A DNA stretch of 64,000 bases from NCBI GenBank assembly GCA_022749755.1, contig CM040453.1, positions 10,239,368 to 10,303,367 on the forward strand, given 5' to 3'. The notes below the pieces were generated by a model, which saw only the letters and a list, made by a program, of their open reading frames with translations, was not told the DNA's origin and ran no database searches. A program made the translations under genes and the position numbers. Source of the stretch: Azadirachta indica (lineage: Eukaryota; Streptophyta; Magnoliopsida; Sapindales; Meliaceae). How positions within the stretch are numbered: the stretch's first letter is position 1; each line of letters begins with the position of its first letter. Below, one piece after another: positions 34,790-45,994 of this stretch.

Positions 34790-36660
34790 GTCATATAGCG
34801 TATTATTACTCCTTTTAATAATGTATTCCTAAAGTTTCAATTATATACATATACAAATAAACTTGACTATAACTTCATTCTATAATTCAATAATTTTTAA
34901 TAAGAATGATGCTTCCATTTCAAACCGACATAGCGTTCTTATCCTCCACATCATAAGTAACATCATCTTTATAGTATTTTTCAATAAAAAATAACCATAT
35001 AAATTCCTCTAAGTCTCATCATCTTAGTCCGTTTTTAAATTCACCGAAATTGCATTGGTTAAATTGATACATTTTTTCTTCTTGTTATATATTATTATGT
35101 GGTATTTCAAAATAATAAATTATTTGACCATTTGGGAATGACTACTTGAGTCATAAAAAGGCGTTGAGACAACTTTAGGTAATTGTTTGAGTAATTATCT
35201 TTTGTCTATAAATATATGTTTTAGCAGAAGGTTGTGATCATTCTTTCGTTCCATTTTCTCTCTAATTTTTTGCTCAAAACACGAAATCAATCACCATGTT
35301 GTTCCTGTTCTTTCTTAGTTGTCTAAATTTACTATATTTGGAATGTAGCCTTATAGCAAATTTGTAATTATATCTTGAGACTATACTGCCATCTGCCCTT
35401 TCTGCGACAGGATATATATTATTCTAAAAAAGTAAAAAAAGCTTCAAGGACAATTCTTTGCATGCGACATTACAAGGTTGTATCAGAAATTGCAATTGGT
35501 TGTTACAAGTTGTAGTTTGTTATAACAACAAAAGGTTGAGGTAAAAATATTCTAATGCTTATAGCAGTTATAATTTTTAGTGTGTTATAGGATCTCTTTA
35601 TAAACTTTTTCAAATTTATTCAGGGTCTAGTATTTAGAATTTTGGGTTTTTCATTAAAAAAATAATTATTTTTATATAAAAAATATTTTCTTAACTAAAT
35701 GATCAAATAAAGTTAGACCTTTATTTCTAATTTCAAAATGTATTGATGCCTTTTAAATTTTATATAAGATAATATTATGCTTTTGAATATTTCAAAGGGT
35801 ATGTTGGAGATTACAAAGTATACGGATATTTTCTCGTTAACTCATCAGAGGCGCTCTTGTTTATTTGTTTAAATTCTATATTCATATATATTTTTTTCTT
35901 ATTTTATATAATTGACCAGATTTTTAAGTAAAGAATTTGTAAATAACAACATTTATTTTAATATGGCAATAGTGAGTGTAGAAGTAATTTTATTTAGCAC
36001 ACGTAAAATGCAAAATTATAATTATAACACAAAGTTTAAAATCTATTTACAATGTTCGATTTGTGTCACTATATATATTTTACAAAAATATTAGGCTACT
36101 TTGCATACTGTAATCGGTCAATAACTTTTCCTAATAGAGATTAAATTTAATGTGTATAATTAATGTATTAGGGTATTATAATTAATATATTTATGCTCTA
36201 ATTAATCTCAATTATTGAAAATATATTAACCAAAGCATTTAGATTTAATTTAGATTAAACAAAGTGTTGTTCATTTTATCGCTCCTCAATTAAAAATCAC
36301 TTTCGCATAATATCCTTCAAGTAGTTTTCTAATTAATATAATAAACAATCTTTAAAATATATTTATTATTTTTTCCTAACCTTGATGGAAGAATGAACAT
36401 TTTATTAATGGAGAGAAAATATTACACCAAATGAAAGGAAACGTAATAACATATATAAAGCAATTATAATGAAAAATATAAGAACCAGGCGAAAATCTAA
36501 AGTTGAAAATTTTACAACTTTAAAAACCACAAACCTTATGAAAAACAAGAATTAAATAAAAAATTACTCAAATAAAAATTTAAATAATTTACACTGAACA
36601 CGATAATAATTAAATTGATAAATAACCTGCATGATATTAGCAGAGTGACAAGGATTAAAT
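34790..36660. repeat. Segmental duplication, spacer copy 1
   Basis: This spacer aligns along its length with 43510-45440. Landmarks include cataagtaacatcatcttta, ctttatagtatttttcaat, tgcattgatgcctt-type and aaataacaatgtttatttta-type segments in the same order. In both places a phytocyanin-like gene follows on the minus strand. It holds no gene; the open frame at 35912-36094 is AT-rich noise. Confidence 0.7.
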
Positions 36661-36801
36661 AGAAAGGAAGCATATATAAGAATATATAATGGAAGATTTA
36701 GCCGACTGAGAAGTAGGAAATTTTAAAGCTTTTTTCTTCTTATTATTATTACGAAGTTCGTTAGCAGTTTCATAGGAACAGCATCGATCTTAATAGAGTA
36801 A

Positions 36802-37180
36802 TTATTCAGTAGCATCGACAGCAATTCTCATTCCATATACACAATAATAATCGATGTGATCACCACATATAAAGTAGTTTAATCCCTTGTGTAATACAAC
36901 TCGATCATGGCCTGAGCTGTATACCTTCTTTGGATGCCCTCTGCGTTACAATTTATGTAATGTGATTTATTTACTGCCTCCACTCGGAACAGTGAATTAT
37001 AGTAATTGAATATTAAAATATCTTCAACTTTGAAGTGCTTTCCATTTGGCAAGTAATAATATAACTCAGGAAACAGATCCATCATTTCTCACACCCCACA
37101 ATATACTCAGTTGCTGTAGTTGGGCGAGTTTGAAGGAGGGAAAACAGAAACCCCAACCCAATTAACAATGTTTGCCTCAT
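36802..37180 (-). pseudogene. Phytocyanin-like pseudogene (copy 2)
   Basis: It keeps the ATG, the signal peptide (LIGLGFLFSLLQTRPTTATE) and most of the cupredoxin domain, but in three frames. A small deletion after EYIVG (near 37090) brings in a stop, and a one-base loss near 36940 (gagggcatcc against gagggtcatcc) shifts the frame again. The end (VYGMRIAVDATE) is readable in the shifted frame. The TATA box seen in copies 1 and 3 has decayed (tacaaatt in place of tataaat). Both coding and promoter decay point to a dead copy. Confidence 0.88.
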
Positions 37181-37332
37181 TTTTGAACTAGTAAATAAGG
37201 AGAAAGTTAAGATAAAGGAGAAAATGGTTGATGCTATTGGGAATTTGTACCGTTGCCGTGCTGAGTTTTTCATAGGATTTGAGTGAAATAGCTAGCATGC
37301 AGGCATATTTTGTGTGTTAAATGATCTTGTAA

Positions 37333-38219
37333 TATTGATGCTAAAAACTCGCTATTGCTACCACGTAAATGCCACGTGCACTTGAGCACTAACTTACTGC
37401 TATGTCAAAATTGCATGTTCTGTAAGGGGATGCGTCAATTATGATAAGATTATAGGGTCTGGCTCGGTATCAATATTCTTAAGGGTTACTGGGCAGCTTT
37501 CTTTGTTAGTTTAACACCTAGATCATCAGAAAATTAACAGTTAGTGGGTTTCGGTGGTATCACTAGTGAGTACCCTCTAACATTCAAGTCAGTTTCCACC
37601 AGATTGGAGAAAATACCACAAAAACTCTCTCATAAGATTAGAGAGAATTCTTTTTTTTTTTTTTCCTTTTTTGTGTGAATAGTCATAAAAAAATCATATA
37701 TTTTTCTCTTTTTTATAGTTTATATATGGCCACTATTGCATAGGAGTGTTTGATGAGGATCCCACATGACTCACTGTGCTCTCCCATGGGGATTGCAAAG
37801 CCTACATATTTATTTTCTCCCATGAACCCTTTTGTGGCTTCCTGCAAAAGAAACATGTTTGCCGACTGTTTGGTGCTCATTGCTCCTCCTATTATACTCG
37901 GCTTATGTGTCACTTTTTTTTATGATTACGGCATTATCTAGAAGATGTTGATGACATCAGGCTAGTCAATTTCATCTTTTCACCATGTCACCCTTAGACA
38001 ATGCTTACTTAGCAATTTATTATCCTTCTAATCACATTTTTCTTGAAATCAAGCTGAACTTTTCCGAATCTCAGAACTTTGGGCCTCCATGATCCGATTT
38101 ACTGTCCACTCAAGGTAAATCTTCACTATGGAGACTTACGTTTCCAGCCCAGGTGGTCATACCATGATGGAGGCTTGTCACGTGGCCTCCCACTACGGGT
38201 TACGCGTGGCGCAATAACA
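37333..38219. mobile_element. 887-bp inserted element E1 with TGTAA target duplication
   Basis: The upstream flank of phytocyanin gene 1 reads gattttgtaacatttgag without interruption (34541-34558). At the copy-2 locus the same flank is split: gatcttgtaa at its left edge and tgtaacatttgag at its right, with 887 bp in between. The repeated TGTAA (37328-37332 and 38220-38224) looks like a 5-bp target-site duplication. The insert begins tattgatgct and ends gcgcaataaca. It has no coding content. A related sequence lies at 41420-42118. The class is unknown; a 5-bp duplication would fit an LTR-type element (solo LTR). Confidence 0.6.
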
Positions 38220-38445
38220 TGTAACATTTGAGGATTGGCTGTTCAACTTACTGCATTATATGTTTTTGACTCTTGTTGTGTTTAATTTTACCATTCAACT
38301 TATAGTTTAATTAGTTATTTGATCAATTTGATGGAATCTCTGATCTCTGACTCTCAGCAGGTACGTTGCATGATCATTCTACTCTTCATCCATCCGAGCA
38401 GATCTCAGAAAACCAGAAATTAAAATCTATTTACCGCTTTCTGAT

Positions 38446-39494
38446 ATGAATTACACCAACAATTCTATCGGAAATTTCATCATCATGTTTGTACTCTTCG
38501 CCGGCGTTATTTACATATGCACCTGGTCTCCGTTGAAATCAGATCCTCTGTTATTTTACCAGAAAACTCGTTGTTTCAGTTCAAATTCACCTCTCAAAAC
38601 TATTAAACTTCCTATAGGTGAACTAGAATTGGCGTTAGAGAGAGCGGCGATGCCGAACAAAACAGTGATCCTGGCCCTCGTGAACAGAGCTTACGTGCAG
38701 CAAACCGTGAAGGCCGATACGACAATGTTGGATCTTTTCCTGGAGAGTTTCTGGTTAGGGGAGGGGACGAGGCAATTACTGGACAATCTGCTTATAGTCG
38801 CCGTCGATCAAACGGCGTATGATCGTTGCATGTTTAAAAGACTAAACTGTTACAGGTTGGTAACGGAAGAAGTCGATTTCGCTCCTGAGAAAGTATATAT
38901 GTCCAAAGATTTTATCAAGATGATGTGGAGAAGAACTCTTCTTTTGCTGGATGTTCTCAAACGTGGTTGCAGCTTCATTTTCACGGACGCTGATGTGATG
39001 TGGCTAAGGAATCCGCTTGTAAGGTTAAAAAAAACGAAACTGAAGACCTTGAAATCAGCGTAGATAAATTCAATGGGGATCCCCGGTCAGAAGAGAATCC
39101 GATCAACACCGGCTTCTATTTCATCCGGTCAAATAACAAGACCATTGAATTATTTAGCACATGGTACGGGATGAAAGACAATAAAAAATTCACAGGTATA
39201 AAAGAGCAAGATGTTCTATCGAACTTAATGCGAGACGGTTACTTCCAGCAATTGCAAATCCAAGTAAGATTTCTGGACACTAAGTATTTCTCTGGATTTT
39301 GTCAAGGCAGCAAAGACATTCGGTCTGTAACGACAGTTCATTCAAACTGTTGCCGGCACATAGCTGCCAAGCTGAGTGATCTCAAACTTGTGCTTCGTGA
39401 CTGGAAGCGTTACAAGACATTCAAATTTAAGTATCCTGGTCTTGGTCCGAATAATAATCTGGGTGAAAGCAGGGAGGCATATTTTGTTTGTTAA
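38446..39494 (+). pseudogene. Glycosyltransferase pseudogene (At4g15970-like), copy A
   Basis: About 90% identical by eye to the intact gene at 42355-43416. A type II membrane segment (FIIMFVLFAGVIYICTW) precedes a nucleotide-diphospho-sugar transferase domain with the metal-binding FTDADVMWLRNP motif. Just after it, an A-run has 8 bases (39025-39034 region) where 9 are needed to keep frame, so the first frame ends at 39063. The second half (ENPINTGFYFIRSNNKTIEL, VRFLDTKYFSGFCQGSKDI) continues in another frame to 39494. The 3' end is also wrong: after GLGPN the sequence switches to DNA normally found upstream of the phytocyanin-like genes, so the last residues are foreign. Two independent defects make it a pseudogene, though the A-run alone could be a sequencing error. 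Confidence 0.85.
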
Positions 39495-40560
39495 ACAATT
39501 TTGAAAGAATTGAGGAGTAGTTGTTCAAATTACTACATTTTATGTTCTTGACTCTTTTGGTGTTGATTTTACCATTCAATTTATAGTTTAATTAGTTATT
39601 TGAAACAACGAAATTCAAGAATGTTAGGCTCGATGCTGAACTTATAACCTGGGAAATGCCCGGCTGCTTATAATAATGGATTGAATAATGGGACCTAACA
39701 TACGTACCAAACAAATCTTGTAAGATGTAGCAAATGAAATTGTCAAATTAAAATAAAATTCATATATTACATTTATTAGAGTCTCACTAATATAGAGTGC
39801 CTACTTTAACTTTAAGCATTAACACTAGATTTTAATTAATGAATCGTGTTTTCATGTTAATTTACGTGATTTTTTATTAAATTTTTGTTCTTAAAATATG
39901 AGTCAAAACGATCTATATAATTTCACTTATTATACCAAATCTTTATTGTTTGTATCAAATTTATGTTGTACTTGTCTACTACTTTTTCATGTTAATTTCG
40001 CCGTAATAAATTATGATCAATGACCTACAATCAATCATGTACTAAATAATTTTCATCAAGTCATTGTGGTATACTGATTAGACCCAAATCAGAGCCTTGG
40101 GAATTTGTAACGAAAAACTTAAAACTAATGTGATTTACACCAAATCTGAATTTTAAAAGCTGCGGATGTTCGGGCCTAACAATTCTTTTCTCCATTGATG
40201 GAAACTAGAGCAAGGATAGGCTTACAGACCTCTTACACCTTCCAAGTTTCTCTCTTCCCTGTAGAAGTAGAAAAATCTTCTTTTGTTAGAGATCTTCAAG
40301 AGATGATAATAAAAAATGTCATTGGTTAACAATCTCTCTTTTAGTTTTGAAATGAAAAGGAAACAGAAGGAAGTGAAGCAACAGAAGAAAATAATTTACT
40401 TGCAGCATTTGCGCTCTTGTAAACATTATATTAAGCTTTCTTTTTTTTGAGGGTTAAAAATAAGAAATATATTGATTATATTGGATTTCTCTTTTGCACT
40501 CTTTATGATCAATAAACTACAGTAATTAGAAAATAATTATCTTAAAATTTTTTTATCATT
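39460..40560. repeat. Segmental duplication, tRNA-side flank copy 1
   Basis: It matches 46000-47120 through aacgaaattcaagaatgtta, aacctgggaaatgcccggct and cttgtaagatgtagca-type segments, up to a tRNA-Asp gene in both cases. No protein gene is seen. Confidence 0.7.
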
Positions 40561-40562
40561 AA

Positions 40563-40634
40563 GTCGTTGTAGTATAGTGGTAAGTATTCCCGCCTGTCAC
40601 GCGGGCGACCCGGGTTCGATCCCCGGCAACGGCG
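40563..40634 (+). tRNA. tRNA-Asp (GTC)
   Basis: A 72-nt cloverleaf with acceptor GTCGTTG pairing CAACGGC (one T-G wobble), A box tagtatagtggtaag, anticodon loop CTGTCAC with anticodon GTC, and T arm with gggttcgatcccc (B box GGTTCGATCC). The 3' CCA is not encoded, as expected for a eukaryotic nuclear tRNA. A second copy lies at 47122-47193 in the duplicated segment. Confidence 0.97.
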
Positions 40635-40639
40635 GAAAT

Positions 40640-41419
40640 ATAATTTTTCATTAAAAAAAATAAATCTGAGAGACATTATTGTACATTCCTTAAATTCTTG
40701 AAAGGTAAAATTTTTCATTTCATACAATGACTTGATATTACTGACCAAAAGCGTTTATAAGAAAAACTAACAAGAGATTCAAATATCAATCATATCATAA
40801 TTAAAAATATATATTAATATAATAATTTTATAAACAATCAAAACAGAGAATAAATAAATAAAATCTGTTGAAAAGAGACCGAAGGTAGGGGCCGAAAGTG
40901 ATTTTGTATTTACCTAATCTTTGATCATCTTTTTATCCGTTGTTGGTTTCAAGGTTTCAACTAGGAAGTTTAATATATATTTTAAGGCAAGTTGTTAATT
41001 TCGTGATGTTATTCAATTGGATGGAGTGTAATATAACATTTTAAATGAAGCGATTGTATCATAAAATTATTGTATGGTAGTTCTATCCTTTAAAGTATAT
41101 TTAAGATTAAAATATTATAATTAATATTTATTATAGTCATAACTAAAACTAATTTTTAAGATATATAAAACTGTTCAAAATTGAAAGGATTGTGTGAGAG
41201 CCACTCAAATTATTAAAAGAGGATAATATCAATTTTATATTTTCAATACTTTTTTATAAATATAAGTATTAATTAATAATTATTCCAATAAATTTTTATT
41301 TTATTTTAAAGATTTTTACTAATATTAAATGGCGAGAATAAAAATCACTTCTTGTGAAAGCACTTTCACAAAACTAAAGGTAAATGGAAAGTAATTAAAA
41401 ATAGAGGAAGATATCTCAA
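40640..41419. repeat. Duplicated spacer and repeat R, copy 1
   Basis: 40780-41050 matches 49408-49680 closely (gagaccgaaggtaggggccg, ccgttgttggtttcaaggtt). 41150-41430 matches 50400-50770, 59705-59905 and, inverted, 58140-58390. No gene is seen. Confidence 0.65.
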
Positions 41420-42118
41420 CATTAACCTCTAAACTGAAGTAAGTATCTTCCGACACTTAAGTCAGTTTCTGTCACAAAGAAAAAAAAATTCTATAAAAAC
41501 TTTCTCACAAGATAGAAATAATTTTTCTTTTTCTTTTTCTTTTTTTTTCTGGTTTGAATAATCATAAAAATCATAACTTTTTCTTTTTTTTTTACAGTTT
41601 ATATATGCCCACTGTTATACAGTAGTGTTTGTGAGGATCCCACGTGACTCACTATGTCCCGTAACGAGGATTGCAGAGCCCACGTGTTCATTTTCTTCTA
41701 CGAATCTTTTTACGGCTTCTTTGAAAAGAAAACGTGTTTGCTGTCTGTACATGCTTGAAGCTTATTGGTCTTCCTGTTATACTTCACTTACATGTCACAT
41801 TTTTAACGGTTACGGCGTTCTCTAAGAGGTGTTGATGACTCCATGCTAGTTAATTTCGTCTTTTGACTATGTCACTATTGAATTATACTTACTCAACACA
41901 TTTAGTACCCCTCTAATTACGTTTTTCCTCAACTCGGATTGAGCTTATCAAGATCTCAGAACTTTGGGCCGCCATGATCCAATTTACTATCCGCACCAGG
42001 GTAGATCTTCACCATGCAGGCTTTCGTTCACGGCCCAGGTGATCATGCCATGGTGGAGGCTTGCCACGTGGCCTCCCGCTACTGGTTACGCGTGGCGCAC
42101 TATTCTGGTTCTATAACA
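41420..42118. repeat. Dispersed element, copy E2
   Basis: A diverged relative of the insert at 37333-38219. It keeps gaggatcccacgtgactcac, gatctcagaactttgggcc, gcttgccacgtggcctccc and the final ataaca before tgtaacatttgag. Its left part is replaced by the repeat-R segment. Like E1 it sits directly upstream of a glycosyltransferase copy, so it was probably duplicated together with that gene. Confidence 0.6.
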
Positions 42119-42354
42119 TGTAACATTTGAGGATTAGTTGTTCAACTTACTACATTATATGTTTTTGACTCTTGTTGTGTTTAATTTTACCATTCAACTT
42201 ATAGTTTAATTAGTTATTTGATCAGTTTTTGATGGTCATATTAAAAGATGTGAATTTAATGGAATCTCTGATATCTCACTCTCAGGTATATATATTGCAT
42301 GATCATTCTACATCTCAGACATCAGAAATTAAAATCTATTTACCGCTTTCTGAT

Positions 42355-43416
42355 ATGGATTACGCCAAAAATTCTATCGGAAATTTCATCATCATGTTTG
42401 TACTCTTGGCCGGCTTTATTTACATATGCACCTGGTCTCCGTTAAAATCAGATCCTCTGTTATCTTACCGAAAACCTCGTCGTTTCTTCTCAAATTCACC
42501 TCTCAAAACTATTAAACTTCACACAGATGAACTAGAATTGGCGTTAGAGAGAGCAGCGATGCCGAACAAAACAGTGATCCTGGTCCTCGTGAACAGAGCT
42601 TACGTGCAGCAAACAGTGAATGCCGATACGACAATGCTGGATCTTTTCCTGGAGAGTTTCTGGTTAGGGGAGGGGACGAGGCAGTTACTAAACAATCTGC
42701 TTATAGTCGCCGTCGATCAAACGGCATATGATCGGTGCATGTTGAAAAGACTAAACTGTTACAGGTTAGCAACGGAAGAAGTCGATTTCGCTCCTGAGAA
42801 AGTATACATGTCTAAAGATTTTATCAAGATGATGTGGAGAAGAACTCTTCTTTTGCTCGATGTTCTCAAACGTGGTTACAGCTTCATTTTCACGGACGCT
42901 GATGTGATGTGGCTAAGGAATCCGCTTTTAAGGCTAAAAAAAAAACGAAACGAAGACCTTCAAATCAGCGTAGATAGATTCAATGGGGATCCCCGATCAG
43001 AAGAGAATCCGATCAACACCGGCTTCTATTTCATCCGGTCAAATAACAAGACCATTGAATTATTTAGCACATGGTACGGGATGAAAGACAATAAAAAATT
43101 CACAGGTATGAAAGAGCAAGATGTTCTATCGAACTTAATGCGAGACGGTTGCTTCCAGCAATTGCAACTCCAAGTAAGATTTCTGGACACTAAGTATTTC
43201 TCCGGATTTTGTCAAGGCAGCAAAGACATTTGGTCTGTAACGACAGTTCATTCAAACTGTTGCCGGCGCATAGCTGCCAAGCTGAGTGATCTCAAACTTG
43301 TGCTTCGTGACTGGAAGCGTTTCAAGACATTCAAATCTGAGTATCATGGTCTTGGTCCGAATGAGAAGTATCTGTGGTCGGCGCACGTTGCATGTCGAAA
43401 TTCATGGAGAACGTAA
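42355..43416 (+). CDS. Putative glycosyltransferase, At4g15970-like, copy B
   Basis: 353 residues from the Met at 42355. A short cytosolic tail and a single membrane segment (FIIMFVLLAGFIYICTW, about residues 11-27) give a type II Golgi-type topology. The nucleotide-diphospho-sugar transferase domain has YMSKDFIKMMWRRTLLLLDV, the metal-binding FTDADVMWLRNP, NTGFYFIRSNNKTIE, EQDVLSNL, RFLDTKYFSGFC and a final Cys/His-containing SAHVACRNSW. The family is related to GT77-type arabinosyl/xylosyl transferases; donor and acceptor are unknown. An in-frame ATG lies at 42229, but the equivalent region of copy A is not conserved as coding, so I choose 42355, where copy A also starts. The A-run after RNPLL differs from copy A by compensating changes (KKKRNEDL against KKNETEDL). 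Single exon, intact. Confidence 0.9.
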   Translation: MDYAKNSIGNFIIMFVLLAGFIYICTWSPLKSDPLLSYRKPRRFFSNSPLKTIKLHTDELELALERAAMPNKTVILVLVNRAYVQQTVNADTTMLDLFLESFWLGEGTRQLLNNLLIVAVDQTAYDRCMLKRLNCYRLATEEVDFAPEKVYMSKDFIKMMWRRTLLLLDVLKRGYSFIFTDADVMWLRNPLLRLKKKRNEDLQISVDRFNGDPRSEENPINTGFYFIRSNNKTIELFSTWYGMKDNKKFTGMKEQDVLSNLMRDGCFQQLQLQVRFLDTKYFSGFCQGSKDIWSVTTVHSNCCRRIAAKLSDLKLVLRDWKRFKTFKSEYHGLGPNEKYLWSAHVACRNSWRT

Positions 43417-43439
43417 TAGTAGTTCCATCGAATTTAATT

Positions 43440-45440
43440 GAGGTAGAATATCATGTATATATTATATGGCTGTACTACTCATGTTTTTAAGTTAAAATAT
43501 AAAAGGTGTATATTGCGTAATATTACTCCTTTTGATCATATATAATTACTTCTTAAGGCTTCAATTATACAAATAGAACTTAATTTAACTTCATTCTATA
43601 ATTCAATAATTTTTTAGATAGAATGATGCATCCATATCAAACCAACAAGACTTCATATCCACCACCTTATAAGTAACATAATCTTTATAGTATTTTTCAA
43701 TGGAAAACAACCTTATGAATTTCTATAACTCTCATCTCAGCCCATTTTTTTGATTCTCCCTAATTGTATAAACTAAATTGATAGATTTTTTCTTCTTATT
43801 ATATATTATTTTGTCATATTTCAAAATATCGAGTTATTTAACTGTTTAATAATGAAAAAACATGATTGCTTTAATCCAAAAGATGTTATTATAGATACAC
43901 ACTTTAACATATAGTTTGGGTCATCGCTTCATTCTCTTTTCTCCCTACGTTTCTGCTCCAAATAATAAATCAGCACATATTCTTGTTTTTTTATAACTGT
44001 CTAAATTTGTTGTATTTGGAATCTAACCTTATTGCATCTTGAGGCTATATTGCCATCTAACTTTTCTATAATAAAATATTATTTTAAAGGGACAGAAATA
44101 ACTTTAAAGATAGTTCTTTGCATGCCTTGACATTATAAGGTTGTTTCAGAAATTGCAGTTGGTTGTTTTAACCAAGTTGCAGTTTGTTATAACAAAGGAA
44201 AGGTTGAGATGAAATTATTCCAATACTTATTACATTCAGAATTTTTTAGTGTGCTATAAGATCTTTTTGTAAAACTTTTTCAAATTTATTTAGGTCTAAT
44301 GGTTGGAAATTTGAGTTTTTTTGTTACAAAAATAGTTTACTTTGATATACAAAATATTTTCTTCTCCAAATGATCAAATAAAGTTAGACTTTAATTTCTA
44401 ATTTCAAAATGCATTGATGCCTTCTAAATTTTCTATAAGATAATATCATGCTTAATTTTTATATATCCGGTGCTCAATATTATGCGTTTAAATATTTCAA
44501 AGGGCATGTTTGAGATTACAAAGGGTGTGGACATTTTCCCATTAACTCATGACAAGCTTTCCCAGTTATTTGTTTAATTTCTACATTCATATATAACTTA
44601 TTTTATTTTAAATAACTGAGCTGATTTTAAGTCAACAATTTGTAAATAACAATGTTTATTTTAATATAGTAGCAGTGTGTGAACAAGTAATTTTATTTTA
44701 TAACAATTAAGATGTAACATTATAATTATAACACAAAGTTTAAAATTCATATTTTACAATATTTGATTCGTGGTATTATATATGTTATGCAAATATTTAA
44801 CCTACTTGCATAGTTTTTGGTTAATAATTTTCGTCAACAAACATTAAATTAAATGTGTATAATTAATGTATTAAAATATTACAATTAATATATACATATG
44901 ATCTAATCTCAACTATTAAAAATATATTAACCAAATCATTTAAATTTAATTTAGATGAAAAAAGAAGTGTAGTTCATTTTGTAGCCCCTCAATTAATAAA
45001 AATCGCTTTCCCATAATGTCCTTTAAGTAATTTTCTAATATAATAGACAATCTTTAAGACATTATTTTTTCATAACCTTGATGGAGCAAAGAAAATTTTA
45101 TTAATTAAGAGAAAATATACACCAAATCAAAGAAAACCAAATGCATCTTACCCTAAAATATGTATGAAGCTATTATAATAAACATACAAGAATAGAGCGA
45201 AAATCTAAAACGTTGAAAATTTTATAATTGCAAAAACCACAAACGTTATGAAAACGAAGAATCAAAAAAAAAAATTACTCAAATACAAATTTAAATAATT
45301 TACATCAAACACAATAATAATTAAATTGATAAACGTGATATTATATAACAGAGTGATTTGATTAAATGGAAAGGAAAATGAAGAATATGTATATAATGGA
45401 AGATTTAGATGACTGAGAAGTAATTTGAAAGCTGCTTTTA
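43440..45440. repeat. Segmental duplication, spacer copy 2
   Basis: Matches 34790-36660 in order and orientation, between the glycosyltransferase and phytocyanin gene 3. No gene is seen. Confidence 0.7.
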
Positions 45441-45528
45441 TTATTTTTATTATTATTACAAAGTTTAAGAAGCTTCAATTTATTCTTCTTAGTAGTTTTA
45501 CAGCAGTCGCTCTCATAAAATTGAGTAA

Positions 45529-45900
45529 CTATTCAGTAGCATTGACAACCATTTTCATTCCATATACACAATAATCGATGCCACCACATATAAAGTAGTT
45601 TAATCCCTTGTGTAATACAACTCGATCGCGCCCTGAGCTGTATATCTTCTTTGGCTGACCCTCTGAGTTGCAATTTATGTATTGTGATTCATTTACTGCT
45701 TCCACAAGGAATAGTGGATCGCTATACTTGAATATCAAAACATCTCCAGCTTTGAAGTGCTTTCCATTTGGCCAAAAATACAGCTCAGGATACAGATCCC
45801 ACCCTTTGTTACCCCCCACAACATGCTCACTAGCTGTAGTTGGGTGTGTTTGAAGGACGAAGAACAGAAACCCTAACCCAATTAACAACGTTTCCCTCAT
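45529..45900 (-). CDS. Phytocyanin-like (plantacyanin-type) secreted protein, copy 3
   Basis: 123 residues, the same length as copy 1, with signal peptide (LIGLGFLFFVLQTHPTTASE) and cupredoxin domain (HVVGGNKGWDLYPELYFWPN, KHFKAGDVLIFKYSDP, YFICGGIDYCVYGMK). Ligand Cys and Met are kept, while the first His is Phe (PLFLVEAV) and the second is Tyr (GGIDYC), so type-1 copper binding is unlikely. The open frame extends upstream to an ATG at 45993, but that extension reads through the TATA box at 45963-45970, so the ATG at 45900 is the real start; it also matches copy 1. Relatives sit at 34.0 kb (intact) and 36.8 kb (broken). Confidence 0.92.
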   Translation of the reverse strand: MRETLLIGLGFLFFVLQTHPTTASEHVVGGNKGWDLYPELYFWPNGKHFKAGDVLIFKYSDPLFLVEAVNESQYINCNSEGQPKKIYSSGRDRVVLHKGLNYFICGGIDYCVYGMKMVVNATE

Positions 45901-45962
45901 TTTTGAACAAATAAATGTGAAGAACGTTAAGATGATGGAAAATATGGTTGATGCTACTAGGC

Positions 45963-45970
45963 ATTTATAG
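45963..45970 (-). promoter_or_regulatory. TATA box of phytocyanin-like gene 3
   Basis: CTATAAAT on the minus strand, about 63 nt before the ATG, in the same position as at copy 1. It decides the start codon of the gene. Confidence 0.7.
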
Positions 45971-45994
45971 CATTGCAGTGTTGAATTTTTCACA

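Noticed and set aside
37333..38219. Coding role for short frames inside element E1 (37713-37941)
   Set aside because: The corresponding region of E2 has different frames with stops, so no protein is conserved.
40542..40748. Minus-strand frame over the tRNA-Asp gene (and the similar one at 47156-47350)
   Set aside because: It is read through the tRNA; the RDRREY/GSNPG-type residues come from the tRNA sequence.
45901..45993. N-terminal extension of phytocyanin copy 3
   Set aside because: It would translate through the conserved TATA box at 45963-45970. The downstream ATG matches copy 1 and leaves a normal signal peptide.
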